The notes beneath the pieces are model-generated. The model was not told the DNA's origin. It did not search any database and was given only the letters and a program-made list of their open reading frames with translations. A program made the translations under genes and the position numbers. Positions 8,284 to 16,463 of a DNA stretch of 64,000 bases are shown piece by piece; within the stretch, counting starts at the first letter, position 1, and each line of letters begins with the position of its first letter. Source of the DNA: Pseudomonas gingeri (GTDB lineage: Bacteria; Pseudomonadota; Gammaproteobacteria; Pseudomonadales; Pseudomonadaceae); the NCBI RefSeq assembly GCF_013386165.1, contig NZ_JACAOS010000028.1, positions 124,001-188,000 on the forward strand. The letters run 5' to 3'.

Positions 8284-8880
8284 TTATTTCGCTTTCACAC
8301 CTTCAAAGGTGACGTACAGTTCTACCGCATCAGACGCTGGACCCAGATCCATCATCTTGCCGAAGTCCGAACGCTTGATGTGCGCTACGCCTTCGAAACC
8401 GGCACGGTAGCCGCCCCATGGATCCTTGCCTTCGCCCAGGAAAGTCGCCTTGACCACGATCGACTTGGTCACGCCGTGCATCGTCAGGTCGCCAGTCACG
8501 TCGGCAGTGTCCTTGCCATCGGCATTCTTGCCGGTGGATTTGACGCTGGTGGAAACGAACTTGGCATCGGCAAACTTGGCAACGTCCAGGAAGTCTTTGC
8601 TGGAGATGTGCTTGTCACGCTCGGCATGGTTGGTGAACACGCTGGCGGTACGCACGTTGACTTCGATCTTGCTGTCTTCAGGCTTGGCCGCGTCAAAGCT
8701 GAACTTGCCGTCCAGGTCCTTGAAGGTACCGGTGATGTAGCTGTAGCCCAGGTGGCTGATCTTGAAGTCAACGAAAGCGTGCTGGCCTTCCTTGTCGATC
8801 ACGTAATCCGCCGCCATCGCCTGACCGGCAACAAACAGTGCAGAACCAATTGCCAGAGCGGCGAGAGTCTTTTTCAACAT
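8284..8880 (-). CDS. yceI: YceI family periplasmic lipid-binding-like protein
   Basis: This 198-residue protein has a Sec signal (MLKKTLAALAIGSALFVAGQAMA) and a YceI beta-barrel body, including the opening ADYVIDKEGQHAFVDFKISH and the central TGDLTMHGVTKSI segment. The fold resembles lipocalins and binds polyisoprenoid or quinone-like amphiphiles. Expression in E. coli responds to alkaline pH. The cytochrome b561 gene lies 31 bp upstream on the same strand, a very common yceI partner, suggesting a joint role with quinones at the inner membrane. The exact physiological ligand in Pseudomonas is not established. Confidence 0.93.
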   Translation of the reverse strand: MLKKTLAALAIGSALFVAGQAMAADYVIDKEGQHAFVDFKISHLGYSYITGTFKDLDGKFSFDAAKPEDSKIEVNVRTASVFTNHAERDKHISSKDFLDVAKFADAKFVSTSVKSTGKNADGKDTADVTGDLTMHGVTKSIVVKATFLGEGKDPWGGYRAGFEGVAHIKRSDFGKMMDLGPASDAVELYVTFEGVKAK

Positions 8881-8911
8881 ACTTCTATTCCTTTTGAGTC
8901 GAGGTTGAACA

Positions 8912-9463
8912 TCAGGCTTTGCGACCCAGCATGCGGGTCAGCGTCGCATCACGGTCGATAAAGTGGTGTTTCAGAGCAGCCAGACCATGGAGACCGGCAA
9001 AGATCACCACCGTCCAGGCCAGGTACAAGTGCACCGTACCGGCCACATCCGCCTGATCGGGGATGCTGGAAATCCAGGCCGGGACTTCAAACAGGTTGAA
9101 CACCGGGATCCCGACACCTTCGGCGGTGGAAATCAGGTAACCGGCAAACATCAACGCAAACAGGCTGAGATAGAGAAACGCGTGACCGAGCTTGGCCGCC
9201 AGGCGGGTCAGCCGCCCATGGTTGGCCGGTGCCGGTGGTGGTGGGCTGATGAAACGCCAGATCAACCGTAGCACCATGAACGCGAACAGGGTCAGGCCAA
9301 TACTTTTATGCAGATCCGGAGCCGCCTTGCGCCACTCGCTGTAGTAGTCGAGCCCGACCATCCACAAGCCCAGCGCAAAAAGACCAAACACCACCAGGGC
9401 AACGCCCCAATGCAGGAACATGCTGACAGCACCGTAGCGAGAGGATGAGTTGCGTAGCTGCAT
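8912..9463 (-). CDS. Cytochrome b561 (diheme, four-helix membrane protein)
   Basis: This 183-residue integral membrane protein has four hydrophobic helices and histidines placed as axial heme ligands: FLHWGVAL (H18), DLHKSIG (H52), the helix-4 GLHGLAALKHH cluster and VHLYLAW. Family members move electrons between the quinone pool and soluble or periplasmic partners, including superoxide in E. coli CybB. It is translationally grouped with yceI downstream. The AT-rich region upstream (about 9480-9600) holds its promoter. Confidence 0.92.
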   Translation of the reverse strand: MQLRNSSSRYGAVSMFLHWGVALVVFGLFALGLWMVGLDYYSEWRKAAPDLHKSIGLTLFAFMVLRLIWRFISPPPPAPANHGRLTRLAAKLGHAFLYLSLFALMFAGYLISTAEGVGIPVFNLFEVPAWISSIPDQADVAGTVHLYLAWTVVIFAGLHGLAALKHHFIDRDATLTRMLGRKA

Positions 9464-9516
9464 TGCCGTAATCCTGTAAGTGTTGCGCCCAAGACTAATG
9501 ATTTACCTATCGAATT

Positions 9517-9536
9517 AAAGCGGAAAATTTCGCTTT
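9517..9536. promoter_or_regulatory. Palindrome in the cytochrome b561/bioA divergent region
   Basis: AAAGCG-GAAAATTT-CGCTTT is an interrupted palindrome about 54 bp upstream of the cytochrome b561 start, inside an AT-rich patch. It could be an operator for the b561-yceI operon; the regulator is unknown. The rest of the 284-bp gap up to bioA shows no recognisable gene. Confidence 0.35.
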
Positions 9537-9747
9537 GAAATATCGAGAAATACGATTATGAGTCTGAGACGAGCGGGTTAAGAAAATATTAAGGTCGATC
9601 CTGGGGCAAACACCCGGGCACCGGGGTTTATTCGGTCCGCGTCGGGCTCTGCCAATGCGCCCATGGGTTGTCCTGCGGTCGCGCATTGCATAGGCTTGCG
9701 CGATTGTGTGTCCGCCTGCGTCGCGGACTGCCTGCCGGAGAGTGGAA

Positions 9748-11154
9748 ATGAGCCTGAACAACCAGTGGATGCAACGCGATCTCGCGGTGGTGTGGCATCC
9801 CTGCACCCAGATGAAAGATCACGAGCAATTGCCGATGATCCCCATCAAGCGCGGCGAAGGCGTCTGGCTGGAAGACTTCGACGGCAAGCGCTACCTCGAC
9901 GCGGTCAGTTCCTGGTGGGTCAATGTGTTCGGCCACTGCAACCCGCGCATCAGCCAACGCATCAAGGACCAGGTCGACCAGCTCGAACACGTGATCCTCG
10001 CCGGTTTCAGCCATCAGCCGGTCATCGAGTTGTCCGAACGCCTGGTGAAGATGACGCCCGAGGGCCTGACCCGCTGCTTCTATGCCGACAATGGTTCGTC
10101 CTGCATCGAAGTCGCGCTGAAGATGAGCTTTCATTACTGGCTCAACCGCGGCCTGCCGGACAAGAAGCGTTATGTCACCCTGACCAACAGCTATCACGGC
10201 GAGACCGTGGCGGCGATGTCGGTGGGCGATGTGCCGTTGTTCACCGAGACCTACAAGGCGTTGCTGCTGGACACCATCAAGGTGCCCAGCCCGGATTGCT
10301 ACCTGCGTCCGGAGGGCATGAGCTGGGAAGAGCACTCGCGCAACATGTTCCTGGTCATGGAGCAGACCCTGGCGGAAAACCACGCCAGCGTTGCCGCGGT
10401 AATCGTCGAGCCGCTGATCCAGGGCGCCGGCGGCATGCGCATGTACCACCCGATCTACCTCAAGCTGTTGCGCGAGGCCTGCGACCGCTATGGCGTGCAC
10501 CTGATCCACGATGAAATCGCCGTGGGCTTCGGCCGGACCGGGACCATGTTCGCCTGCGAACAGGCCGGTATCCGTCCGGACTTCCTGTGCTTGTCCAAGG
10601 CCCTGACCGGCGGCTATCTACCGCTGGCGGCGTGCCTGACCACCGAGGACGTCTACAGCGCCTTCTACGACGACTATCCGACCCTGCGGGCGTTCCTGCA
10701 TTCCCACAGCTACACCGGCAATCCACTGGCCTGTGCCGCAGCCCTGGCGACCCTGGATATCTTCGAGCAGGACAACGTCATCGAGCACAACAAGGCCCTG
10801 GCCCAACGCATGGCCAGTGCCACCGCGCACCTGGTGGACCATCCGCACGTGGCCGAAGTGCGCCAGACCGGCATGGCCCTGGCGATCGAGATGGTCCAGG
10901 ACAAGGCGAGCAAGACCGCCTATCCGTGGCAGGAACGCCGTGGTTTGAAGGTCTTCCAGCACGCCATGGAGCGCGGCGCCTTGCTGCGGCCGCTGGGCAA
11001 CGTGGTGTATTTCCTGCCGCCGTACGTGATCACCCCGGAGCAGATCGATTTCCTGGCCGAGGTGGCGAGCGAAGGGATTGATATCGCTACCCGCAGCGCT
11101 ATCAGCGTGGCGGTGCCGGCCAATTTCCATCCGGATTTTCGTGATCCGGGCTAG
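9748..11154 (+). CDS. bioA: Adenosylmethionine-8-amino-7-oxononanoate aminotransferase
   Basis: This PLP-dependent class III aminotransferase converts KAPA to DAPA in biotin synthesis, with S-adenosylmethionine as amino donor. Its 468 residues include the start VVWHPCTQMKDHE typical of BioA, the SSWWVNVFGH substrate segment, IHDEIAVGFGRTG with the PLP-contacting Asp, and the Schiff-base lysine in CLSKALTGGYLPL (about K284). The ATG at 9748 has GGAGAG upstream; an in-frame ATG 14 codons earlier is less likely. It is separate from the bioBFHCD cluster, as in other pseudomonads, and is followed by rsmE. Confidence 0.97.
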   Translation: MSLNNQWMQRDLAVVWHPCTQMKDHEQLPMIPIKRGEGVWLEDFDGKRYLDAVSSWWVNVFGHCNPRISQRIKDQVDQLEHVILAGFSHQPVIELSERLVKMTPEGLTRCFYADNGSSCIEVALKMSFHYWLNRGLPDKKRYVTLTNSYHGETVAAMSVGDVPLFTETYKALLLDTIKVPSPDCYLRPEGMSWEEHSRNMFLVMEQTLAENHASVAAVIVEPLIQGAGGMRMYHPIYLKLLREACDRYGVHLIHDEIAVGFGRTGTMFACEQAGIRPDFLCLSKALTGGYLPLAACLTTEDVYSAFYDDYPTLRAFLHSHSYTGNPLACAAALATLDIFEQDNVIEHNKALAQRMASATAHLVDHPHVAEVRQTGMALAIEMVQDKASKTAYPWQERRGLKVFQHAMERGALLRPLGNVVYFLPPYVITPEQIDFLAEVASEGIDIATRSAISVAVPANFHPDFRDPG

Positions 11155-11171
11155 AGGACAGGGAAGATGTG

Positions 11172-11197
11172 TGGCGAGCGGGCTTTCCCGCTCGCCA
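11172..11197. repeat. Solo REP hairpin between bioA and rsmE
   Basis: TGGCGAGCGGGC-TT-TCCCGCTCGCCA is nearly perfect dyad symmetry and shares the TGGCGAGCGGGCTT core with the 133-bp REP doublets elsewhere in the window. It may also act as a transcript-end hairpin for bioA. Confidence 0.7.
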
Positions 11198-11246
11198 TAG
11201 GTCCATCGTCAACCGCCTCGAATACGACTTTCAACAGAGACTTCAA

Positions 11247-11966
11247 ATGCGACTCTCACGCTTCTTTATCGACGCCCCCCTGAGCCTCGGCGAACACGAA
11301 CTGCCCGAGGCCCAGGCCCACTACATCGGCCGCGTACTGCGCATGGCCGAAGGTGACGCCCTGCAAGTGTTCGACGGTTCGGGCACGGAGTTTCTCGGCA
11401 GCTTGCTGGAGGTCGGCAAGAAACGCGTACGCGTGCAGCTCAACGAAAGCTTCGCCGGGCAAACCGAATCACCGCTGCATATCCACCTCGGCCAGGGCCT
11501 GTCCCGGGGCGAGCGGATGGACTGGGCGATCCAGAAAGCCACCGAATTGGGCGTGAGTGAAATCACCCCCATCGTCAGCGAGCGTTGCGAAGTCCGCCTC
11601 AAGGATGAACGCGCCGACAAACGCCTGGCCCACTGGCGGCAGATCGCGATCAGCGCCTGCGAACAGTGCGGTCGCTCCACGCTGCCGGTGATTCATCCGC
11701 CGCTATTGCTGGCCGAGTGGGTGAAACAGGTCGAGGCCGACCTCAAGCTGGTGCTGCACCCGGTGGCCGAACCGCTGACCAGTCACCCCAAGCCGGGGAC
11801 GCTGGCGTTCCTGATCGGGCCGGAGGGTGGGTTGTCGGACAGCGAAGTGGCACAGGCCGCACAAGCCGGTTATCTGCCTGCACGCCTGGGGCCACGGGTG
11901 CTGCGTACCGAAACCGCGCCGGTGGTGGCGCTGGCGGTGGCGCAGCAGTTGTGGGGCGATTTCTGA
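11247..11966 (+). CDS. rsmE: 16S rRNA m3U1498 methyltransferase
   Basis: This 239-residue SPOUT-family enzyme methylates N3 of U1498 in the ribosomal decoding region using S-adenosylmethionine. The N-terminal PUA-like part begins MRLSRFFIDAPLSLGEHELP. The C-terminal trefoil-knot half shows ERMDWAIQKATELGVSEITP, SERCEVRL, the knot motif LIGPEGGLSDSEV (about 188-200) and LGPRVLRTETAPVVAL, all diagnostic. The ATG at 11247 was preferred over an in-frame start at 11169 that would translate the REP hairpin. bioA-rsmE order is conserved in Pseudomonas. Confidence 0.96.
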   Translation: MRLSRFFIDAPLSLGEHELPEAQAHYIGRVLRMAEGDALQVFDGSGTEFLGSLLEVGKKRVRVQLNESFAGQTESPLHIHLGQGLSRGERMDWAIQKATELGVSEITPIVSERCEVRLKDERADKRLAHWRQIAISACEQCGRSTLPVIHPPLLLAEWVKQVEADLKLVLHPVAEPLTSHPKPGTLAFLIGPEGGLSDSEVAQAAQAGYLPARLGPRVLRTETAPVVALAVAQQLWGDF

Positions 11967-11975
11967 TACACACGC

Positions 11976-12069
11976 CCCTGTAGGAGCGAGCTTGCTCGCG
12001 ATGGCGTCCTTCCAGGCGCAGCAGCATCCGCCTGCCGGCGGATCGCGAGCAAGCTCGCTCCTACAGGGG
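11976..12069. repeat. REP doublet, TGTAGGAGCGAGCTTGC class
   Basis: CCCCTGTAGGAGCGAGCTTG and its inverted copy around 12045-12069 flank a centre with its own GC dyad. It lies exactly between the converging rsmE and hemolysin III-like genes, a usual REPIN position. Confidence 0.9.
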
Positions 12070-12086
12070 GCGAGCGCGCCGCGGGT

Positions 12087-12704
12087 TTAGATCACGTACC
12101 AGAAAATCGCCACGAAGTGCAGCACGCTGCCGGCAATCACAAACAGATGCCAGATCCCATGGGCATGCCGCAACCGATGGTCCAGGGCAAAGAAAATAAT
12201 CCCCAGGGTATACAGCGCCCCGCCGGTCGCCAGCCAGACGAACCCCGCCGTCCCCAGCGCCGCCAGCAACGGCATGACCGCCACCAGCACGATCCAGCCC
12301 ATCACCGCGTAGATCACGATGGACAGGATCCGCGCTTCGGAGCGCGGCTTGATCTCCTGCAACATGCCGATCACCGCCAGGCCCCAGACAATCCCGAACA
12401 GCGTCCAGCCCCAGGGCCCGCGTAACGTCACCAGGCAGAACGGTGTATAGCTGCCGGCGATCAACAGGTAGATCGACAGATGATCGACCTTCTGCATGAT
12501 CACCTTGGCCCGCCCGCGCACGCTGTGATAGACCGTCGACACGCTGTACAGCAACATCAGGGTCACGCCATAAATGGCCACGCTGACAATCTTCCAGGGG
12601 CTGCCGTCGAGGCTTGCCACCACCAGCAACCAGATCGCCCCGATACAGGCCAAGACGGCCCCGACCAGATGGGTCCAGGCATTGAGTCGTTCCCCGTGAT
12701 ACAT
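12087..12704 (-). CDS. Hemolysin III / TrhA family seven-helix membrane protein
   Basis: This 205-residue protein has seven predicted membrane helices and the signatures of the HlyIII/adiponectin-receptor superfamily: ERLNAWTHLVGA at the N-terminus, STVYHS after helix 2, DHLSIYLLIAGSYTPF, and the histidine cluster HRLRHAHGIWHLF near the C-terminus, which with the first His and an Asp forms the metal site in this superfamily. TrhA in E. coli has been linked to membrane energetics and fluidity; a true hemolysin role is doubtful. The ATG at 12704 has GGAGG 10 bases upstream; an alternative start at 12743 is less likely. Confidence 0.9.
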   Translation of the reverse strand: MYHGERLNAWTHLVGAVLACIGAIWLLVVASLDGSPWKIVSVAIYGVTLMLLYSVSTVYHSVRGRAKVIMQKVDHLSIYLLIAGSYTPFCLVTLRGPWGWTLFGIVWGLAVIGMLQEIKPRSEARILSIVIYAVMGWIVLVAVMPLLAALGTAGFVWLATGGALYTLGIIFFALDHRLRHAHGIWHLFVIAGSVLHFVAIFWYVI

Positions 12705-13000
12705 CTGCCACTTACCTCCCTTGGTCGATACAACTGCGCCCAAGGCTCAGGCCTGACGGGCAAAAGCACAAGGGTCTTGGTATGACAGCGTCAGGAAGAG
12801 CCTGTATCCAGGTACCTTCCCACGAAAAAACACAACCTCCATCTTCTATATATCGCTCCATAGATTAAGAAAAAAAGACCCTCCCTGACAGAAAATACAA
12901 AGCCGGGCCGTCCCCCTCTGGCGTGTCATGGCCGAACCGGTTTTACTGATGGCCCGTTGCTCAATCAACGGTTTCACACTGTTCAACGGAGCCCATGCTG

Positions 13001-13564
13001 ATGTCCGCGCCCGCACTCACCCCCCCTGCGCCCTCCCCCAGCCTCTGGCAACTGTTCTACAACTTCGCCATGGTCGGCCTGTTCGGCTTTGGCGGCGTCA
13101 TGCCCTGGGCCCGGCAGATGATGGTCGACCGGCGGCGCTGGGTCGACGAGCCGAGCTTCAACGAACTGCTGACCACCGGCCAATTCTTCCCCGGCCCCAA
13201 TATCGGCAATGTCAGCATCATCTACGGTCGGCGCCAGCACGGTCTGGCCGGGGCCTGTGCCGCGTTGTTCGGCTTGTACCTGTTTCCGTCGATCATCACC
13301 GTGCTGGCGGGCTTTGCCTACGCCCGCTGGTGGAGCAACGACGCGGTGCAGCAGGTGTTCGGCGCCGTCATGCCGATCGCCACCGGCCTGATGCTCGGCA
13401 CCACCTTGCGCCTGCTCAAGGCCATGCCGCGCAACCTCGCCAACTACTGCGCCTTTGGCCTGACCTTTGTCTTGATGGGGGTGCTGGTACTGCCGTTATG
13501 GAGTGTCTTGCTGATCTGCATTCCGCTGTCGATTGCCCTGCGTTTTGTCGACCCGCGAGCCTGA
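13001..13564 (+). CDS. chrA: Chromate transporter ChrA, first half-size subunit
   Basis: This 187-residue membrane protein matches one ChrA domain: LWQLFYNFAMVGLFGFGGVMPWARQM, then TTGQFFPGPNIGNVSIIYG with the conserved PGPN motif, then hydrophobic helices. Half-size ChrA proteins occur as adjacent pairs that assemble as antiparallel heterodimers to export chromate with protons. The partner starts 3 bases after this stop. ATG 13001 has GGAG at 9 bases; ATG 12995 is equally in frame but only 3 bases from it. The gene pair sits beside mdcR with no obvious functional link to malonate. Confidence 0.88.
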   Translation: MSAPALTPPAPSPSLWQLFYNFAMVGLFGFGGVMPWARQMMVDRRRWVDEPSFNELLTTGQFFPGPNIGNVSIIYGRRQHGLAGACAALFGLYLFPSIITVLAGFAYARWWSNDAVQQVFGAVMPIATGLMLGTTLRLLKAMPRNLANYCAFGLTFVLMGVLVLPLWSVLLICIPLSIALRFVDPRA

Positions 13565-13567
13565 GCC

Positions 13568-14110
13568 ATGCAGACCGTACTCTTTCACCTGATGATCCAA
13601 TGCGCGCTCTGGTCATTGATGGCCATTGGCGGCAACACCGTGGCCCTGGGCGATATCCATCGCTACACCGTGACCCAGATGAACTGGATCAGCGACGCCC
13701 AGTTCGTCGCCTTCTTCGCCCTGTCCCAGGCGTTGCCGGGGCCCAACGGCATGTTCCTGGTGTTTATCGGCCAGCAGGCCGCCGGCCTGCCCGGGGCACT
13801 GGTCGCGCTGACAGCCAAGCTGCTGCCGTGTTCGATGCTGACCTGGTTCGGCGCCGGCTGGCTGGAGAAACACACCGAAACCCCATGGGTGCAGCGAATC
13901 AAGCGGGCCTTGCTGCCGGTCTCGGTGGGACTGATCCTGGCGGCCAGCTACATCCTGATCCGCAGTATGGAAACCAGCAGCTTGAGCCTGCTGCTGACAC
14001 TGGTCAGCGCCGCAGTGGTCTATTTCAGCCGGGTCAATGCCATATGGTTGATCATCGTCGGCGTCGCCCTGGGTTTGTCGAGCAGTGCCCTGGGGCTCAA
14101 CTGGTTCTGA
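13568..14110 (+). CDS. chrA: Chromate transporter ChrA, second half-size subunit
   Basis: This 180-residue partner carries the second ChrA repeat: IGGNTVALGDIHRYTV replaces the usual GGG motif region, then SDAQFVAFFALSQALPGPNGMF with the PGPN motif, and further helices ending in SSSALGLNWF. It begins 3 bp after the first subunit, so the two are certainly co-transcribed and probably made in equal amounts. Together they equal a full-length ChrA that has been split. Specificity (chromate, sulfate or another oxyanion) cannot be read from sequence. Confidence 0.88.
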   Translation: MQTVLFHLMIQCALWSLMAIGGNTVALGDIHRYTVTQMNWISDAQFVAFFALSQALPGPNGMFLVFIGQQAAGLPGALVALTAKLLPCSMLTWFGAGWLEKHTETPWVQRIKRALLPVSVGLILAASYILIRSMETSSLSLLLTLVSAAVVYFSRVNAIWLIIVGVALGLSSSALGLNWF

Positions 14111-14174
14111 AAAAGCCCCTGCCAAAACCCCAGGACTTGGGCACAATCGGGGCATTCGAAAAAGAGCCCGCGCC

Positions 14175-15089
14175 ATGCTGATCGACGAAGAGCTGACCCT
14201 GAAAAAGCTGGAGGTGTTCCTGGCCTTCATGCGTACCGGCAACCTGGCGCGGGCGGCGGCCGAGTTGCAGACCAGCAACGTCAGCGTGCACCGGGCCATC
14301 CACTCCCTGGAGAACGCCCTGCGTTGCCCGCTGTTCAAGCACGAAGGGCGTAACCTGACTCCGCTGGAAAGTGCCTATGTGCTGGAGGAACGCGCGCAGA
14401 AGCTGATTCAGGACGTCGTCGAAAGTGTGCGCATGACCCGCGAAGCCGCCGGTTTCTCCGCCGAGCGCTTCAAGCTCGGGTCGCTCTATTCGCTGACGGT
14501 GAAAACCGTGCCGCAATTGATCATGGGCCTGAAGATCCGTCGCAGCGAGCTCAATATCGACCTGATCCTGGGCTCGAACTTCGACCTGTTCTACAAGCTC
14601 AAGAACATGGAAGTGGATGCGATCCTGGTGTCACTGGATGAGACCAGCAACGACTCGGACTGCGAGCACCTGCCGCTGTTTTCCGATGATATTTTCCTCG
14701 CGACACCCGCCGACTCGCCGCTGTCCCAACAGAGCGAAGTGGACCTGGCCGACCTGCGGGACATGACCTTCATCACCCTGACCCAGGGCTTCGCCACGCA
14801 CCGGGACGGCAACCGGGTGTTCGAGCAGGCGGGGTTTGAACCGAAGGTGGCGATGCAGGTGAATGACATCTTCACGCTGCTGAGCATGGTCAGTTCCGGG
14901 GTCGGTTATGCCTTGCTGCCGGGACGGATTGCGGCGGTGTACGAGAACCGGGTCAAGCTGATACCGCTGCAGGCGCGTTATCGCCTGCAGCAGCATATCG
15001 GCGTGGTGTTCCTCAAGGCCAAGGAGCGTGATCCCAACCTGTTGGCGCTCCTGGCGGAATGTCGGATGTACGCCCATCGGTTGACCTGA
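14175..15089 (+). CDS. mdcR: LysR-family regulator of malonate genes, MdcR
   Basis: This 304-residue LysR-type protein has its N-terminal winged HTH (residues about 8-65: LEVFLAFMRTGNLARAAAEL with recognition helix SNVSVHRAIHSLE) and a periplasmic-binding-like effector domain. Its position at the end of the malonate locus, converging on madM, and its close fit to MdcR, which activates mdc genes with malonate as coinducer, support the name. The start ATG 14175 gives the family N-terminus; the frame extends upstream into chrA without a plausible start. The target promoter would be upstream of mdcA, 8 kb away. Confidence 0.88.
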   Translation: MLIDEELTLKKLEVFLAFMRTGNLARAAAELQTSNVSVHRAIHSLENALRCPLFKHEGRNLTPLESAYVLEERAQKLIQDVVESVRMTREAAGFSAERFKLGSLYSLTVKTVPQLIMGLKIRRSELNIDLILGSNFDLFYKLKNMEVDAILVSLDETSNDSDCEHLPLFSDDIFLATPADSPLSQQSEVDLADLRDMTFITLTQGFATHRDGNRVFEQAGFEPKVAMQVNDIFTLLSMVSSGVGYALLPGRIAAVYENRVKLIPLQARYRLQQHIGVVFLKAKERDPNLLALLAECRMYAHRLT

Positions 15090-15119
15090 AACACCCTCAT
15101 CCCGGACCGACACAAAACC

Positions 15120-15207
15120 TGTAGGAGCCGGCTTGCTGGCGAAGCAGGCGCTGCGGTGTTTCAGGCAGACCGCGTTATCGTTCTTCGCCAGCAAGCCGGC
15201 TCCTACA
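15120..15207. repeat. REP doublet between mdcR and madM
   Basis: TGTAGGAGCCGGCTTGCTGG (from 15120) and CCAGCAAGCCGGCTCCTACA (to 15207) are perfect inverted partners around a variable centre. Same class as the element at 8199-8281, again in a convergent intergenic gap. Confidence 0.9.
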
Positions 15208-15215
15208 AAAGCGTG

Positions 15216-15980
15216 TCAACCCACCAGGCCGCGCACGATGAAGAACAACACCGAAGGCCCAAGCAAACAGCCCAACCCGGTATGGAAAGTCGCCGTCAGC
15301 GCGCCATAAGGCACCAGCCGCCGATCCGTCGCCGCCAGCCCCGCGGTCACCCCACTGACCGTGCCCGCCAGACCACCGAACACCATCGCCGAACGCGGAT
15401 TGTCCAGCCCCATCCAACGCGCCGCGACAGGCGTGCCGACCATCACCAGAATCGCCTTGATCAGCCCCGTCGCAATCGACAGCGCCACCACTTCGGAACT
15501 CGCGCCAATCGCCGCCCCGGTCACCGGCCCGACGATATAAGTCACCGCCCCTGCGCCAATGGTGGTGATGCTCACCGCATCGCGGTAACCAAAGACCCAG
15601 GCCATGCTCGAACCGACAATAAACGGCAGCACGGTCCCCAGCAGCAACGCCAGTGCACCGACCAGGCCAGCCTTCTTCGCCTCGGTCGCCTGGACCTCAA
15701 ATGCCGTGGCGACGATGGCGAAGTCGCGCAACATCGCCCCGCCCATCAAGCCGACACCGGAAAACAGCGCCACATCCGCCAGGCCCTTCTGCCCGCCGGT
15801 CAACGTACCGCCGATCCACGCCAGCACCAGGCCGATGGCAATGGCAATCGCCGAACCGTGGATCCGGCCATAGGTCAGGCGCTTGGACAGCACCACCGAC
15901 ACCCACATCACCAGACCCACACCGGCAAAAGCGGTGATCAGCGCATTCTGTCCCAGGTCCTTGTTAAGGAGTTCCCACAT
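15216..15980 (-). CDS. madM: Malonate transporter subunit MadM
   Basis: This 254-residue integral membrane protein has repeated hydrophobic helices with Gly-rich turns (GLMGGAMLRDFAIVAT, GAGAVTYIVGPVTGAAIGAS). MadM and MadL together form the malonate/proton symporter first described in Malonomonas and Pseudomonas. It starts 1 bp after madL ends and is the last gene of the mdc operon, so uptake and decarboxylation are coexpressed. The family match and context are firm. Confidence 0.93.
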   Translation of the reverse strand: MWELLNKDLGQNALITAFAGVGLVMWVSVVLSKRLTYGRIHGSAIAIAIGLVLAWIGGTLTGGQKGLADVALFSGVGLMGGAMLRDFAIVATAFEVQATEAKKAGLVGALALLLGTVLPFIVGSSMAWVFGYRDAVSITTIGAGAVTYIVGPVTGAAIGASSEVVALSIATGLIKAILVMVGTPVAARWMGLDNPRSAMVFGGLAGTVSGVTAGLAATDRRLVPYGALTATFHTGLGCLLGPSVLFFIVRGLVG

Positions 15981-15981
15981 A

Positions 15982-16398
15982 TCAGCGACCTCCCGCAGCG
16001 GTGGAGGCCGCTGTCAGCGCGACCGGCTCAGCCGGCAACGGATCACCTTTATGGGTCCGGCTGATCAAGGCAATGGCGCAACCGCAAACCACCACCGAGC
16101 CGATCGCCGCCAGCACCGCCAGCGGGCCGCCGTGCAGCGCGGCAACCACGTTCTGGTTGGCGGCCATGGCGACCACCACCGGAATGTACATGGCGCCCCA
16201 GAAACCGACGCCCATCTCGCAATCCTTGGTCAGGCCGCCACGTTTGTGCATCCACAAACGGACGCAGATCAACAGGATCATAGCGATCCCGACCCCGCCG
16301 ACATTGGATTTGACACCCAGCAACACGCCCAGCATGTCACCCAGAACCACCCCCGCCAGCGTACAGATCGCCAGCAGCGCCACACCGTAGATAATCAT
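15982..16398 (-). CDS. madL: Malonate transporter subunit MadL
   Basis: This 138-residue membrane protein has four helices and the family segment VLGDMLGVLLGVKSNVGGVG followed by RLWMHKRGGLTKDCEMGVGFWGAMYIPVVVAMAA. It is the small partner of MadM. A 65-bp spacer with T/G-rich sequence separates it from mdcH upstream; no hairpin terminator is evident there, so read-through from mdcH is expected. Confidence 0.93.
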   Translation of the reverse strand: MIIYGVALLAICTLAGVVLGDMLGVLLGVKSNVGGVGIAMILLICVRLWMHKRGGLTKDCEMGVGFWGAMYIPVVVAMAANQNVVAALHGGPLAVLAAIGSVVVCGCAIALISRTHKGDPLPAEPVALTAASTAAGGR

Positions 16399-16463
16399 TC
16401 TTGTTGTCCTCTCATTGCATTGTCGAAGTTGTTGTTTTTGTCCTTCGAAGCAGCAGCCGGTGT

